Source: Metapseudomonas sp043392685 (lineage in GTDB: Bacteria; Pseudomonadota; Gammaproteobacteria; Pseudomonadales; Pseudomonadaceae). Taken from it: a stretch of DNA of 64,000 nucleotides. How positions within the stretch are numbered: the first letter of the stretch is position 1; each line of letters opens with the position of its first letter. Below are positions 33,687 through 42,361 of the stretch, one piece after another. The stretch lies in the NCBI GenBank assembly GCA_043392685.1, contig JBHZGM010000002.1. One strand, written 5' to 3'. The notes beneath the pieces were generated by a model. The model did no database searches. It was given only the letters and a program-made list of their open reading frames with translations, and had not been told where the DNA came from. A program made the translations under genes and the position numbers.

Positions 33687-35423
33687 ATGGCGCAGCAATG
33701 GCCCGCCGAAGGCATCGCCCGACTGATCCTCGAAGGTTTCGACGACTACCGTGAGCATTTCCGCCAGATCACCGACGGCGCCCGCAGGCGATTCGAGCTG
33801 GCGCAGTGGCAGGCCGCGCAACAGGCGGCGGCGGAGCGGATCGCCCTCTACGAGGTGAAGGTCGGCGAAACCAGCGAACGGCTGCGCGCGGCCTATGCAG
33901 TGGACGAGCTGCTGGACGTGCAGCTCTGGCCCCTGGTGAAGAGCGCCTACATCGGCCTGATCGACCTGCGTTTCGACGATGAGCTGTCCGAGACCTGGTA
34001 CAACTCGATTTTCTGCAACCTGTTCAGCCACGACCTGATCAGCGACGGCTGCATGTTCATCCACACCACGCGGCCTTCGCTGCGCGTTCACGAGCGTGCC
34101 CCCCAGACCCGCAGCTACCGTCCGGAAGGAAGGCTGCATGCGGCCCTTTCGGCGGTGCTCGATGACTTCCGCTTCGATGTGCCCTACGACGATCGCCCCG
34201 GCGACCTGGCGCGCCTGGAATCCCGCCTGCGCGAGAACCTGCCGGACTGGGTCTGCAAGGATCCGGAACTGTGCATCGAACTCTTCGCCTCGCCGCTCTA
34301 CCGCAACAAGGGCGCGTACCTGGTGGGGCGCATCTACACCCGCGAGGAACAATGGCCGCTGGTGATTCCGCTGCTGCACCGCGAGGGCCGCGGAATCCAG
34401 GCCGACACGGTGATCACCGACGAAGCGGAAGTGTCGATCATCTTCTCCTTCACCCGTTCCTACTTCATGGTCGACGTGGCCGTGCCAGCCGAGTTCGTCG
34501 GCTTCCTCAAACGCATCCTGCCGGGCAAGCACATCGCCGAGCTTTACACCTCCATCGGCTTCTACAAGCACGGCAAGTCGGAGTTCTACCGCTCGCTGAT
34601 CAACCACCTGGCCAACACCGACGACCGCTTCATCATGGCGCCCGGCGTGCGCGGCATGGTGATGAGCGTGTTCACGCTGCCGGGCTTCAACACCGTGTTC
34701 AAGATCATCAAGGACCGCTTCGCCCACGCCAAGACGGTGGACCGCAACACTGTGATCGAGAAGTACCGCCTGGTGAAGACCGTCGACCGGGTAGGGCGCA
34801 TGGCCGATACGCAGGAGTTTGCCGACTTCCGCTTCCCCAGGTCCAAGTTCGACCCGGACTGCCTGGCCGAGCTGCTGGAGGTGGCGGCGTCCACCGTGGC
34901 GCTGGAGGGGGACGTGGTGCTGATCCGCCACTGCTGGACCGAGCGCCGCATGACCCCGTTGAACATCTACCTGGAAAGCGCCAGCGACGCCCAGGTGCAC
35001 GAGGCGCTCTACGACTATGGCCTGGCCATCAAGCAACTGGCGGCGGCGAACATCTTCCCCGGCGACATGCTGCTGAAGAACTTCGGCGTCACCCGCCACG
35101 GCCGCGTAGTGTTCTACGACTACGACGAGATCTGCTTCCTCACCGAGGTGAATTTCCGCGTCATTCCGCCGCCGCGTTACCCGGAGGACGAGATGTCCGC
35201 CGAGCCCTGGTATTCGGTGGCGCCCAACGACGTATTCCCCGAAGAGTTCCCGCGCTTCCTCTTCGCCGACATCGGTCAGCGCCGGCTGTTCGCCAAGCTC
35301 CATGGCGAGCTCTATGACGCCGGGTACTGGAAGTCCCTGCAGGACGCCATCCGCTCCGGCAAGGTGATCGACGTCTTCCCCTATCGGCGCCAGGAGCGGG
35401 AGCTGACGGAAGCCATCCAGTAA
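33687..35423 (+). CDS. aceK: Isocitrate dehydrogenase kinase/phosphatase
   Basis: AceK reversibly phosphorylates isocitrate dehydrogenase, sending isocitrate to the glyoxylate shunt when active as a kinase. The 578-residue length and sequence are typical: an N-terminal regulatory half beginning MAQQWPAEGIARLILEGFDD, the nucleotide-binding region around APGVRGMVMSVFTLPGFNTV with YVFKIIKD-like FKIIKDRFAHAK, and the C-terminal catalytic VVFYDYDEICFL. It stands alone, without aceA/aceB beside it, as is usual in Pseudomonas. Confidence 0.96.
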   Translation: MAQQWPAEGIARLILEGFDDYREHFRQITDGARRRFELAQWQAAQQAAAERIALYEVKVGETSERLRAAYAVDELLDVQLWPLVKSAYIGLIDLRFDDELSETWYNSIFCNLFSHDLISDGCMFIHTTRPSLRVHERAPQTRSYRPEGRLHAALSAVLDDFRFDVPYDDRPGDLARLESRLRENLPDWVCKDPELCIELFASPLYRNKGAYLVGRIYTREEQWPLVIPLLHREGRGIQADTVITDEAEVSIIFSFTRSYFMVDVAVPAEFVGFLKRILPGKHIAELYTSIGFYKHGKSEFYRSLINHLANTDDRFIMAPGVRGMVMSVFTLPGFNTVFKIIKDRFAHAKTVDRNTVIEKYRLVKTVDRVGRMADTQEFADFRFPRSKFDPDCLAELLEVAASTVALEGDVVLIRHCWTERRMTPLNIYLESASDAQVHEALYDYGLAIKQLAAANIFPGDMLLKNFGVTRHGRVVFYDYDEICFLTEVNFRVIPPPRYPEDEMSAEPWYSVAPNDVFPEEFPRFLFADIGQRRLFAKLHGELYDAGYWKSLQDAIRSGKVIDVFPYRRQERELTEAIQ

Positions 35424-35603
35424 GGGGGGCGCCGCGAACATATGGTCGATCAGGTTTTCTTCCGCGCCGCCTGGCCGATCCTCCGGGGCTGGAGGAACTG
35501 GCGAAGTAGATGAACTACTCCTCGCGCAGCCTGCGCCGCTCCCGGATTTCATCCGGGATACGAGTTGCTGCTAATCTCCAGGCCCTTCGCGCAGATAAAA
35601 GAA

Positions 35604-35623
35604 AAGGCGCCCAGGGGCGCCTT
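35604..35623 (-). terminator. Terminator of the acylase gene
   Basis: AAGGCGCCC-AG-GGGCGCCTT, read on the minus strand, is followed by TTCTTTTATC. It lies 72 bases past the acylase stop. The convergent aceK transcript would meet it from the other side without a T-tract. Confidence 0.75.
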
Positions 35624-35694
35624 GAAATGTGATCTATGGAGTAAGTCCACCTGATCAGAACGGTGGCGCGGCAGGAAGTTCCGCCGCTGCTCGA

Positions 35695-38238
35695 TCATTT
35701 TTGCGGGGTCAACATCAGGCGCTTGGTGCCGTAGACGGCATCGAGGTTTTGCGGCTGGAAGGGGAACTTCATGTAGCGCGCCTTCAGCCAGGCATCGATG
35801 CCGTCGGCGTAATGCGGGCTGGCCGGGTTGCCGGACTGGCCGGAGCTGTTCACGCCGATCATGGGTTCGGGCTGGCCAAAGTCGACGACGATGCGCATCG
35901 CCGGGATCAGCCAGGTTTCGAAGCCCTGTCCCCAGTGGTAGGCCGAGACGTTGAGGGTGCTGTGGTCGCCGCCGGCCGGGTAGGGGCCGCGATCCAGGTA
36001 GTCCTTCAGGGCGTTGAGGCCGGTGCGCTGGCTGGCGCTCATGTACGGCGCCAGCTGGGTGCTTTCGGTTATCCACTCGTAGGTGTGCAGCTTGCCCCAT
36101 TGCCAGGCTTTGCGGTCAGCCCCCATACGGCTCTCGGCGAAGCTGACGGCGCTGGCCAGGCTGCGGGCGAGGATCGCCGGCTTGTCTTCCTTCTGCGGGG
36201 TACGCACGTCGTCCCAGAACGGGCTGTCGACGCGGCCCAGCAGGTGGTCGGCCTGGGCGGAGTAGGAGAGGTCGGCGGTCTGCACCAGTGCGCGCCAGGC
36301 CGGGCTGGTTTCCGGGCCCAGTTCGTCGAGGAAGATCTGCCGCGCACTCTCATGGAGGAAGGCCCCGTAGTAGGCGGCATCGGCCGACGTCGGGCTGAGA
36401 CGGCCGTCGAAGGCCAGCAGGCGCTCCAGGCCTTCCTGGGCCCTCGCCCGTTCGGCAGGCGGCAGGGCGTTGATGGCCTGCTTCAGGGGCGCGGCCATGC
36501 CCGGGTCCTGCAGCATGCTCTTGAGCTTGGCCGGGAAGGGGCTGGTCTGGTCGTACTGCATGGCGATCATGCTCTGCCAGTCGTGCCTGGCGCTGCCGCC
36601 GGCCAGTTCCGCGATGCGCTCGGCGCGCTCGGGGTAGTACCAGGAGTTGGACAGCTGCACGCCGTAGCCGCCCTGCATGGTGCGGTGGTTGGCGGTGCCG
36701 AGCCAGCCTTGCGCCGGGTCCTGGTCATAGGGGTGGAGCATGGGGTCGGCGTAGCCATCCCAGTCGTAGCGGCCGTCCCAGCCGGGGGATGGCAGCAGGC
36801 CGCGGCCTTCGCGGCGGTTCGGATAGCGGCCGGTGACCTGCCAGGCGATGTGCCGGGCATCGGCGTAGAGGATGTTCAGGCCCATGGCGCGGATTTCGCG
36901 GGTGGCCTCGTGGGCCTGCTCCACGGACTGGGCGCGGGACAGGGCGAAGAAGGCGTCCAGCGACTGGTCCGCTTCGAACTGGCTGGTCTGCAGCGCGAGG
37001 CCGTAGCCGCTCTTGATCTCCATCGGCTGCAGCGGATGCTTGCGCTGGCCCAGCACCGAGTTCAGCAGCGGTCCGTGACGGGTCTCGTAGATCACTTCGC
37101 GCACCGGGCGCTCGCCCTTGATGAAGAAGGTTTCCATGCGCTCGCTGGCCGGCACCCACTTGCCGTTGGCCTGGTAATAGAGGCGGCTGCCTTCGCGCCT
37201 GATCTTCTCCAGGAAGAGGTCCTGGTTGTCGCCCATGACCATGGTCATGCCCCAGGCCAGCTTGCCGTTGTAACCGGCGACCACGGCCGGAACGCCGGCA
37301 ATGGAGACCCCGGCGGCCTGGAATTTCGGCGAGCGGATCTGCACGAAGTTCCACGCCGAGGGCATGGAGATCGGCAGGTGCGTGTCGTTGGCCAGGATGC
37401 TGCGGCCGCTACGGCTCTTCTGCGGGGCGATGGCCCAGTTGTTGGAGGCGGCGACGCCGAGCATGTCCAGCGCGGCGATCTGCCCGGCCGCCTCGTTCAG
37501 TGCGGCCAGCCCCGGAATTTGGCCGCCGAGCTGCAGACCCTTGAGCTTTTCGGCTTCCTCGAAGGGTAGAGGTTCGTCCGGGTAGATGGGGGTGAGCCAG
37601 GCCAGCTTGTCGGCGCCGACCTTCTGCGCCAGGACCAGGGAAGCGATTTCCTCCTGCAGGTTCACCGCCAGGCCGAAGTTCAGCAGGGTGAACACCAGCG
37701 CCGAGTCCTCGGGCTTCCAGTAGGCCGGCGTGTAGCCGGACTCGGCCAGGTCCATCGGCAGCTTGTCGCGGTAGCGATAGAGGTAGGCGTTGACGCCGCG
37801 GGCGTAGACCGCGAAGAACTCCTTCAGGCGTGGCGAGGCGTTCTTGTAGAGGATGTCGGCGCTCTTGCGCAGGTTCACCGCGCGCATGAAGCGGTCGATC
37901 TCCAGCACGCCGGGGCCGACCATCTCGGCGAGCCGGCCTTCGGCCATCAGGCGCAGGCCGACCATCTGGCTGAGACGGTCCGAGGCATGCACGTAGCCAA
38001 GGGTGAAAAGGGCGTCGTGGAAGGTGGTGGTTTCGATCAGCGGCATGCCCAGCGGGTTGCGGCGGATCGAGACGCTCTGCGCCAGCCCCCTGACCGGCTG
38101 GAAGCCGGAAGTGGGCGGCAGGCTGTCTGAGTAGCGGCTGTCCAGCCAGGATTGGCAGCCGCTGAGGCCGATCATGGCGCCAGCGGCGGCGGCAACGCAG
38201 AACCGGGGAAGTAAGCGCTTGAAGGCTGGCGAAGCCAT
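35695..38238 (-). CDS. quiP: Acyl-homoserine-lactone acylase, QuiP type (penicillin acylase family)
   Basis: The 847-residue Ntn hydrolase should cleave the amide of long-chain acyl-homoserine lactones, as QuiP of P. aeruginosa does; the length equals that of QuiP as I recall it. The beta-subunit nucleophile is Ser265 in LGVAASNNWAIAP, where autocatalytic cleavage gives alpha and beta chains. A hydrophobic N-terminus ending LSGCQSW forms a lipobox, so the precursor may be a lipoprotein. Downstream HYADGIDAWLK and the catalytic Asn/Arg region are present. A GST gene lies upstream on the same strand, the order I recall from PAO1. Confidence 0.9.
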   Translation of the reverse strand: MASPAFKRLLPRFCVAAAAGAMIGLSGCQSWLDSRYSDSLPPTSGFQPVRGLAQSVSIRRNPLGMPLIETTTFHDALFTLGYVHASDRLSQMVGLRLMAEGRLAEMVGPGVLEIDRFMRAVNLRKSADILYKNASPRLKEFFAVYARGVNAYLYRYRDKLPMDLAESGYTPAYWKPEDSALVFTLLNFGLAVNLQEEIASLVLAQKVGADKLAWLTPIYPDEPLPFEEAEKLKGLQLGGQIPGLAALNEAAGQIAALDMLGVAASNNWAIAPQKSRSGRSILANDTHLPISMPSAWNFVQIRSPKFQAAGVSIAGVPAVVAGYNGKLAWGMTMVMGDNQDLFLEKIRREGSRLYYQANGKWVPASERMETFFIKGERPVREVIYETRHGPLLNSVLGQRKHPLQPMEIKSGYGLALQTSQFEADQSLDAFFALSRAQSVEQAHEATREIRAMGLNILYADARHIAWQVTGRYPNRREGRGLLPSPGWDGRYDWDGYADPMLHPYDQDPAQGWLGTANHRTMQGGYGVQLSNSWYYPERAERIAELAGGSARHDWQSMIAMQYDQTSPFPAKLKSMLQDPGMAAPLKQAINALPPAERARAQEGLERLLAFDGRLSPTSADAAYYGAFLHESARQIFLDELGPETSPAWRALVQTADLSYSAQADHLLGRVDSPFWDDVRTPQKEDKPAILARSLASAVSFAESRMGADRKAWQWGKLHTYEWITESTQLAPYMSASQRTGLNALKDYLDRGPYPAGGDHSTLNVSAYHWGQGFETWLIPAMRIVVDFGQPEPMIGVNSSGQSGNPASPHYADGIDAWLKARYMKFPFQPQNLDAVYGTKRLMLTPQK

Positions 38239-38320
38239 GGAACGGGCTCTCCTGAGAGGGACATCGGGTCAAACGCGCTACGTTAGTGAGCCACCCCGCG
38301 CCGTGCAAGCGCCGCCCGGC

Positions 38321-38971
38321 CTACTTTTTCACGGCGGCCGGGTTGACCTGTTCCACCAGCGCGTAGGCCCGGACTGTAGCCGGGCGCGCCTGGATGTCCA
38401 GGTACCAGCGCTTGAGGTTGGGGAAGTCGTCCAGGTTCTGTTCCTGCCAGGGGTGGCGGTCGATCCAGGGGTAGATGGCCATGTCGGCGATGCTGTATTC
38501 GCCGCCGGCTACATAGGCCCGGTCGGCCAGGCGCTTGTCGAGCACGCCGTACAGGCGCGCGGTTTCCTTCACGTAGCGCTGGATGGCATAGGGCAGCCTT
38601 TCCGGGGCGAAGCGATTGAAGTGGTGGTTCTGTCCCGCCATCGGGCCCAAACCGCCCATCTGCCAGAACAGCCACTGCAGGCAGTCCTGGCGGCCGCGCA
38701 AGTCCTGGGGGATGAAGCGTCCGGTCTTCTCGGCGAGGTAGAGCAGGATGGCGCCGGACTCGAACAGGGACAGCGGCTCGCCGCCGTCGGCCGGCGCGTG
38801 GTCGACGATGGCCGGGATGCGGTTGTTCGGCGAGATCTTCAGGAAGTGCGGCTGGAACTGCTCGTCCTTGCCGATGTTGATCGGGTGGATGCGGTAGGGC
38901 AGGCCGGCCTCTTCGAGGAACAGGGCGATCTTGTGGCCGTTGGGGGTGGTCCAGTAGTACAGGTCGATCAT
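38321..38971 (-). CDS. Glutathione S-transferase (YfcG/YghU type)
   Basis: The 216-residue protein has an N-terminal thioredoxin-like domain (MIDLYYWTTPNGHKIALFLE, then NNRIPAIVD and LFESGAILLYLAEKTG) and a helical C-terminal domain. TTPNG at the N-terminus marks the nu-class group, which uses Thr/Asn, not Cys or Ser, to activate glutathione, and may reduce disulfides. Start at 38971 was chosen because GGAG lies nine bases upstream; an ATG five codons earlier is weaker. Confidence 0.88.
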   Translation of the reverse strand: MIDLYYWTTPNGHKIALFLEEAGLPYRIHPINIGKDEQFQPHFLKISPNNRIPAIVDHAPADGGEPLSLFESGAILLYLAEKTGRFIPQDLRGRQDCLQWLFWQMGGLGPMAGQNHHFNRFAPERLPYAIQRYVKETARLYGVLDKRLADRAYVAGGEYSIADMAIYPWIDRHPWQEQNLDDFPNLKRWYLDIQARPATVRAYALVEQVNPAAVKK

Positions 38972-39014
38972 CGGGTAAGGCTCCATCGGGCCCTATACTC
39001 GGCCCTGAAACGAA

Positions 39015-39037
39015 CAGGCCCGCGCTAGGCGGGCCTG
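39015..39037 (-). terminator. Terminator of the LEA-2/SEC-C genes
   Basis: CAGGCCCGC (39015-39023) and GCGGGCCTG (39029-39037) pair perfectly. On the minus strand TTCGTTT follows. It lies just beyond the SEC-C stop at 39054. Confidence 0.7.
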
Positions 39038-39053
39038 GGGGCGTGCGGGGGCG

Positions 39054-39239
39054 TCAGGCGCCGTGGCACTTCTTGAACTTCTTCTGGCTGCCGCAGGGGC
39101 AGGGATCGTTGCGGCCCACTTCCTTCAGCGGGTTGCGCACCGGCTCCTGGTGGCCGTGGTTGCAGTGCGGGCCGTGTACGTGGTGGTGATCGTGGTCGTG
39201 GTTGCAGTTCGGACCATGGACGTGGGGTTCGTGACTCAT
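39054..39239 (-). CDS. Small His-rich SEC-C motif protein
   Basis: The 61-residue protein has an N-terminal His/Asn/Cys-rich stretch (HGPNCNHDHDHHH, repeated as HGPHCNHGH) and a C-terminal SEC-C zinc motif (GRNDPCPCGSQKKFKKCHG), as at the SecA C-terminus. The two halves suggest a zinc or nickel metallochaperone-like role, which is not proven. It starts seven bases after the LEA-2 lipoprotein stop and is probably co-transcribed with it. Confidence 0.82.
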   Translation of the reverse strand: MSHEPHVHGPNCNHDHDHHHVHGPHCNHGHQEPVRNPLKEVGRNDPCPCGSQKKFKKCHGA

Positions 39240-39246
39240 GAAGGTT

Positions 39247-39747
39247 CTACTCCGGGATGTAACTGCCGGGGATTATCTCGCCATTGCGAGTGAGGTGCAC
39301 GCTCTTGCCGAACATCAGCCCGGTCTTCACCTCGCCCTGCAGGTGGTACTTGATGGGTTCGTCGGGCTTTTCCAGGAGCTTCACGATGTACTTCATGTGC
39401 CGCCAGAGGTTGGTGCGCACGGGTACTTCGAAGGTCTGGCTGCCGTGGGCGGGCACGGTAAACCAGGTGCTGGACTCGCCAGAAGCGAGCTTCACGTCAT
39501 TGAGATGGATGGTATAGACGAGCCCGCGCACCGGCAGACTGACATCGTTGGGGTTGTCGATGCGAAAGCGCAGCACGAACTGCTGTTCCAGCAGCTTGGC
39601 GCGCACTACGTCGACTTTGAGCAGGCGAACGTCGGGGTCCTGGAAGCTGCTGCTGATCCAGGTGGAGCATCCGCTGAGGCCCGAAAAGGGAAGGGCAAAG
39701 AAAAACAGTAGGCTGAGAATTCTTATCGTTTGCGCCTGGGAAAACAT
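39247..39747 (-). CDS. LEA type 2 family lipoprotein
   Basis: The 166-residue protein begins MFSQAQTIRILSLLFFFALPF with lipobox SGLSGC, then a LEA14-like beta-sandwich (RIDNPNDVSLPVRGLVYTI is the hallmark: N-P-N preceding L-VRG-Y). Function is unknown; it is likely on the outer membrane. ATG at 39747 begins the leader; the longer frame lacks a signal. It heads a two-gene unit with the SEC-C protein. Confidence 0.85.
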   Translation of the reverse strand: MFSQAQTIRILSLLFFFALPFSGLSGCSTWISSSFQDPDVRLLKVDVVRAKLLEQQFVLRFRIDNPNDVSLPVRGLVYTIHLNDVKLASGESSTWFTVPAHGSQTFEVPVRTNLWRHMKYIVKLLEKPDEPIKYHLQGEVKTGLMFGKSVHLTRNGEIIPGSYIPE

Positions 39748-39861
39748 TGCAATACTCCAAGTGACGCTCCAGTGTAACAAGCAACTGCTTGGCCGCAACC
39801 TGTTGTTGGCCGAAAAAAAGCTGCGCCATACTGCAGGATAATTCGGTCAGGAGTGTTACCA

Positions 39862-40431
39862 ATGGGTCGTTACGAGATCGCCTTTTCCGGAAAGCTGGTT
39901 CCCGGGGCGCGACCGGAACTGGTGCAGGCCAACCTGGGCAAGTTGTTCCAGGCCGACGCCCAGCGCATTGCCGCGCTCTTCTCCGGGCGCCGCGTGATTC
40001 TCAAGAGCAACCTGGATGAAGCCGCTGCGGAAAAGTACCGCTCGACCCTGGAGCGCGCGGGTGCGCTGGTCGAGGTGCTGTCGATGGAACTGGAAATAGA
40101 AGAAGTGGAACTGGCGCCACCGCCGGAGCCCGACCCCGAACCCCTGGCCCGCCCTGTCGCCGCGCCGGCGCAGGCCCCGACGCCGGGCCGCCTGAAGGTG
40201 GTTCCGCGCGATGAGTACATGGCTGCGTTCGTTGGCGTGGATGCACCGGACTTCGGTATCGCCCCCGTCGGCGCCGATCTGCAGGACGCCAAGCCGGAGG
40301 CGCCGCCGCCGCGTTTCGATTTCTCCGGCATGAGCCTGGCACCGGTGGGCAGCGATATGGGCCAGCAGAAGAGCACCCCGTCCGGGCCGCCGCCCGACAC
40401 ATCCCACCTGCGCCTGGAAGAGCACAAATAG
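39862..40431 (+). CDS. Hypothetical protein with a repeat-domain N-terminus
   Basis: The 189-residue protein starts MGRYEIAFSGKLVPGARPEL and includes ANLGKLFQADAQRIAALFSG, then VILKSNLDEAAAEKYRSTLE and RAGALVEV. This module recurs, by memory, at the N-terminus of various proteobacterial proteins and has a ribosomal L7/L12-like look. The rest is Pro/Glu-rich linker and a low-complexity tail with GMSLAPVGSDMGQQ. CAGGAG precedes the ATG at 39862. No function can be given. Confidence 0.75.
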   Translation: MGRYEIAFSGKLVPGARPELVQANLGKLFQADAQRIAALFSGRRVILKSNLDEAAAEKYRSTLERAGALVEVLSMELEIEEVELAPPPEPDPEPLARPVAAPAQAPTPGRLKVVPRDEYMAAFVGVDAPDFGIAPVGADLQDAKPEAPPPRFDFSGMSLAPVGSDMGQQKSTPSGPPPDTSHLRLEEHK

Positions 40432-40435
40432 ACAC

Positions 40436-40466
40436 CAAGAGGCCCGCAATTCGCGGGCCTCTTGGT
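40436..40466. terminator. Bidirectional hairpin terminator
   Basis: CCAAGAGGCCCGC (40436-40448) and GCGGGCCTCTTGG (40454-40466) pair perfectly across a five-base loop between convergent genes. T-tracts are short. Confidence 0.7.
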
Positions 40467-40473
40467 CATCGAA

Positions 40474-40944
40474 TCAGAAATAACCTGAACAACATTTCTT
40501 GAACTTCTGCCCGCTGCCGCAGGGGCAGGGGTCGTTGCGCCCCGCCTTCACCGGCACCGTCGGGTCGAGGAAGTACCAGTGGCCGTCCACCTGGACGAAC
40601 GCCGAGCGTTCACGGTGGCTGTGCTCACCGCCCTGGTCGTGCCAGCGGGCGGTAAAGGTGACGAAGGCGTGCTCAGGCTGGCCGCCCAACAGCTCATGGC
40701 CTTCCACTTCCAGGCCGAGCCAGGTACTGCCGAGGCTCCAGGCGCGGATGGCTTCGATATCCAGTCCGGAGCGCTGGGTGGGCAGGGTGGTTTCCACCAG
40801 GTAGTCCACCAGGCCGAGGACATAGGCGCTGTAGCGCGAACGCATCAGCGCCTCGGCACTGGCAGCTGGGTGGCCGGCGTGATGGCGGCCGCAGCAGGCC
40901 TCGAGGAGATCGCCGCTACCGCAGGGACAGATCGCAGTGCTCAT
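40474..40944 (-). CDS. YchJ-family SEC-C protein
   Basis: The 156-residue protein has a SEC-C motif at each end: CPCGSGDLLEACCG at the N-terminus and GRNDPCPCGSGQKFKKCC at the C-terminus. Between them lies an NTF2-like domain (EALMRSRYSAYVLGLVDYLV, TFTARWHDQ). This matches the YchJ/UPF0225 family; function unknown. It starts four bases after the DUF6231 stop, so the two are probably one transcript. Confidence 0.9.
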   Translation of the reverse strand: MSTAICPCGSGDLLEACCGRHHAGHPAASAEALMRSRYSAYVLGLVDYLVETTLPTQRSGLDIEAIRAWSLGSTWLGLEVEGHELLGGQPEHAFVTFTARWHDQGGEHSHRERSAFVQVDGHWYFLDPTVPVKAGRNDPCPCGSGQKFKKCCSGYF

Positions 40945-40947
40945 GAC

Positions 40948-41445
40948 TTACCACCAGTACTTGCCGAAGTTTTCCGGATTGGCCCAGAACTTGGCGTTGA
41001 GCCAGTCAGGGACTTGCTTGTATTCGCGCAGGTCGTAGGTGAACAGAGTCAGGGTCTGCTGGTCACGGCGGAAACGCTCGCTGGCCTGCATGGCCAGGGA
41101 GAAGAAGTCGGTGTCCGTCCAGCCGCAGGCATTGAGATCTGCCAGCACGGCCACGCGGCTGGCGTTGAGGTTGCGGATGCCGCCCAGCAGCTGCAAGCCA
41201 TCGCGCTTGGGCAGGTGCTCCAGGCAGTCCGTCAGCAGCGCGAGGTCGAAGCGGCGACCGGCCTGCTTGGCCGGCAGCGGGCCGGCGGGAACCTGCACCA
41301 CCTGGCTTTCCGGGTGGGCGGCGGCAAAGGCTTCGAGCGCCGGAAGCGGACTGTTGCCGACCAGCAGAAGGTTTTGCGGAGCGTAGTGTTCGAGCAGGGC
41401 CGCAAGGGCTTGCTGCGGGGTGCGGGAGGAGAAGCTATCAGTCAT
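40948..41445 (-). CDS. DUF6231-like small protein
   Basis: The 165-residue protein has a degenerate methyltransferase-like core: HYAPQNLLLVGNSPLPALE resembles a motif I beta-strand and loop, then FDLALLTDCLEHLPKRDGLQ the strand-helix typical of class I methyltransferases. It ends NPENFGKYWW. The glycine-rich SAM loop of motif I is incomplete, so catalytic activity is uncertain. Recognised from memory as a Pseudomonas family (DUF6231). Confidence 0.72.
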   Translation of the reverse strand: MTDSFSSRTPQQALAALLEHYAPQNLLLVGNSPLPALEAFAAAHPESQVVQVPAGPLPAKQAGRRFDLALLTDCLEHLPKRDGLQLLGGIRNLNASRVAVLADLNACGWTDTDFFSLAMQASERFRRDQQTLTLFTYDLREYKQVPDWLNAKFWANPENFGKYWW

Positions 41446-41524
41446 CGAAAATCCTCGAACAGGTAGCGCAAGACTAGCCCGAAGGCGAGTCGTGGCCTAG
41501 TGCTGGCGGTTTCCGGGGCTGGCG

Positions 41525-41534
41525 TCTTTACTCC
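41525..41534 (+). promoter_or_regulatory. TCTTTACTCC element upstream of the first OmpA-like gene
   Basis: TCTTTACTCC, preceded by G in both cases, occurs 42 bases before the first OmpA start (41576). It recurs at 42314-42323, 39 bases before the second (42362). Shared leader sequence around paralogous genes suggests a common control site, or the trace of a duplication that included the leader. Confidence 0.4.
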
Positions 41535-41575
41535 CTAATTGTCGGTATGGGCCGATTCTAAGAGGAGACTTGCTT

Positions 41576-42268
41576 ATGAGCATTACACGGACAGCTTTAC
41601 CCCTTGTACTGGTGACCAGCTTACTAACCGGTTGCGCCGGCCTGCAGAAGACCGACTGGCCCAAGTGTGCAGCAGTAGGGGGTGTGGTAGGTGCGGGACT
41701 GGGTGCGATTGAAAGCAGCACCTATGCCGGCTGGGGCACCCTGATCGGTGCCGGCACGGCGGCGGCCTATTGCTGGGTTCACGGCGATGGCGATGAGGAT
41801 GGCGACGGTGTAAAGGATAGCCGCGACAAGTGCCCTGGCACGCCGCGCGGTACCCAGGTGGACGCCGACGGTTGTCCGCTCAAAGAAGAGCCGGTGGTCG
41901 AAGAGGTTGTCGTCGTCGAGCACGAAACCATTGTTGTCCGCGATCTGCTGTTCGCATTCGACTCCGCGAAACTCGACTCGGCTGACGAAGCCAAGCTCGA
42001 TGACGTCGCCAACCGGCTGAAGAACGAAGCTCCGGATGCCAAGCTGACCATCACCGGTCACACCGACAGTGTCGGCTCCGATGCCTACAACCAGGGACTT
42101 TCCGAGCGCCGCGCCCAAGCGGTGGCCGACTACCTGGTACGCAGTGGCATCCCGGCCTCCAATATCGTCGGTGTCAGCGGTGCGGGTGAAAGCCAGCCGG
42201 TAGCTGACAACTCCACCAGGGACGGCCGCGCCATGAACCGCCGTGTAGAAATCCAGATCGACCGTTGA
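41576..42268 (+). CDS. OmpA-family lipoprotein with a calcium-type DxDxDG loop (copy 1)
   Basis: The 230-residue protein has signal and lipobox (SLLTGCAG), a Gly-rich region, and an acidic thrombospondin type-3-like loop (GDEDGDGVKDSRDKCPGTP). The C-terminal OmpA peptidoglycan-binding domain follows, with LFAFDSAKLD, TGHTDSVGSDAYNQGLS and RRVEIQIDR. AGAGGAGA precedes the ATG at 41576. It is a close paralog of the next gene, so the pair is a tandem duplication. Likely anchored to the outer membrane and to peptidoglycan. Confidence 0.92.
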   Translation: MSITRTALPLVLVTSLLTGCAGLQKTDWPKCAAVGGVVGAGLGAIESSTYAGWGTLIGAGTAAAYCWVHGDGDEDGDGVKDSRDKCPGTPRGTQVDADGCPLKEEPVVEEVVVVEHETIVVRDLLFAFDSAKLDSADEAKLDDVANRLKNEAPDAKLTITGHTDSVGSDAYNQGLSERRAQAVADYLVRSGIPASNIVGVSGAGESQPVADNSTRDGRAMNRRVEIQIDR

Positions 42269-42279
42269 ACCCCGGAAGA

Positions 42280-42306
42280 CCTGCGGCGCGCCTTGTGCGC
42301 CGCAGG
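42280..42306 (+). terminator. Hairpin between the two OmpA-like genes
   Basis: CCTGCGGCGC (42280-42289) and GCGCCGCAGG (42297-42306) form a perfect 10-base stem with a seven-base loop in the intergenic gap. No T-tract follows, so it may be an attenuator-like or transcript-stability structure. Confidence 0.5.
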
Positions 42307-42313
42307 AGCCGGG

Positions 42314-42323
42314 TCTTTACTCC
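42314..42323 (+). promoter_or_regulatory. TCTTTACTCC element upstream of the second OmpA-like gene
   Basis: This is the second copy of the element at 41525-41534, also preceded by G, and lies 39 bases before the start at 42362. It follows directly after the 42280-42306 hairpin, so the second gene could have its own promoter here. Confidence 0.4.
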
Positions 42324-42361
42324 TGTGTGACCGGCTTGGCCGGTGGCACAGGAGAATCATC

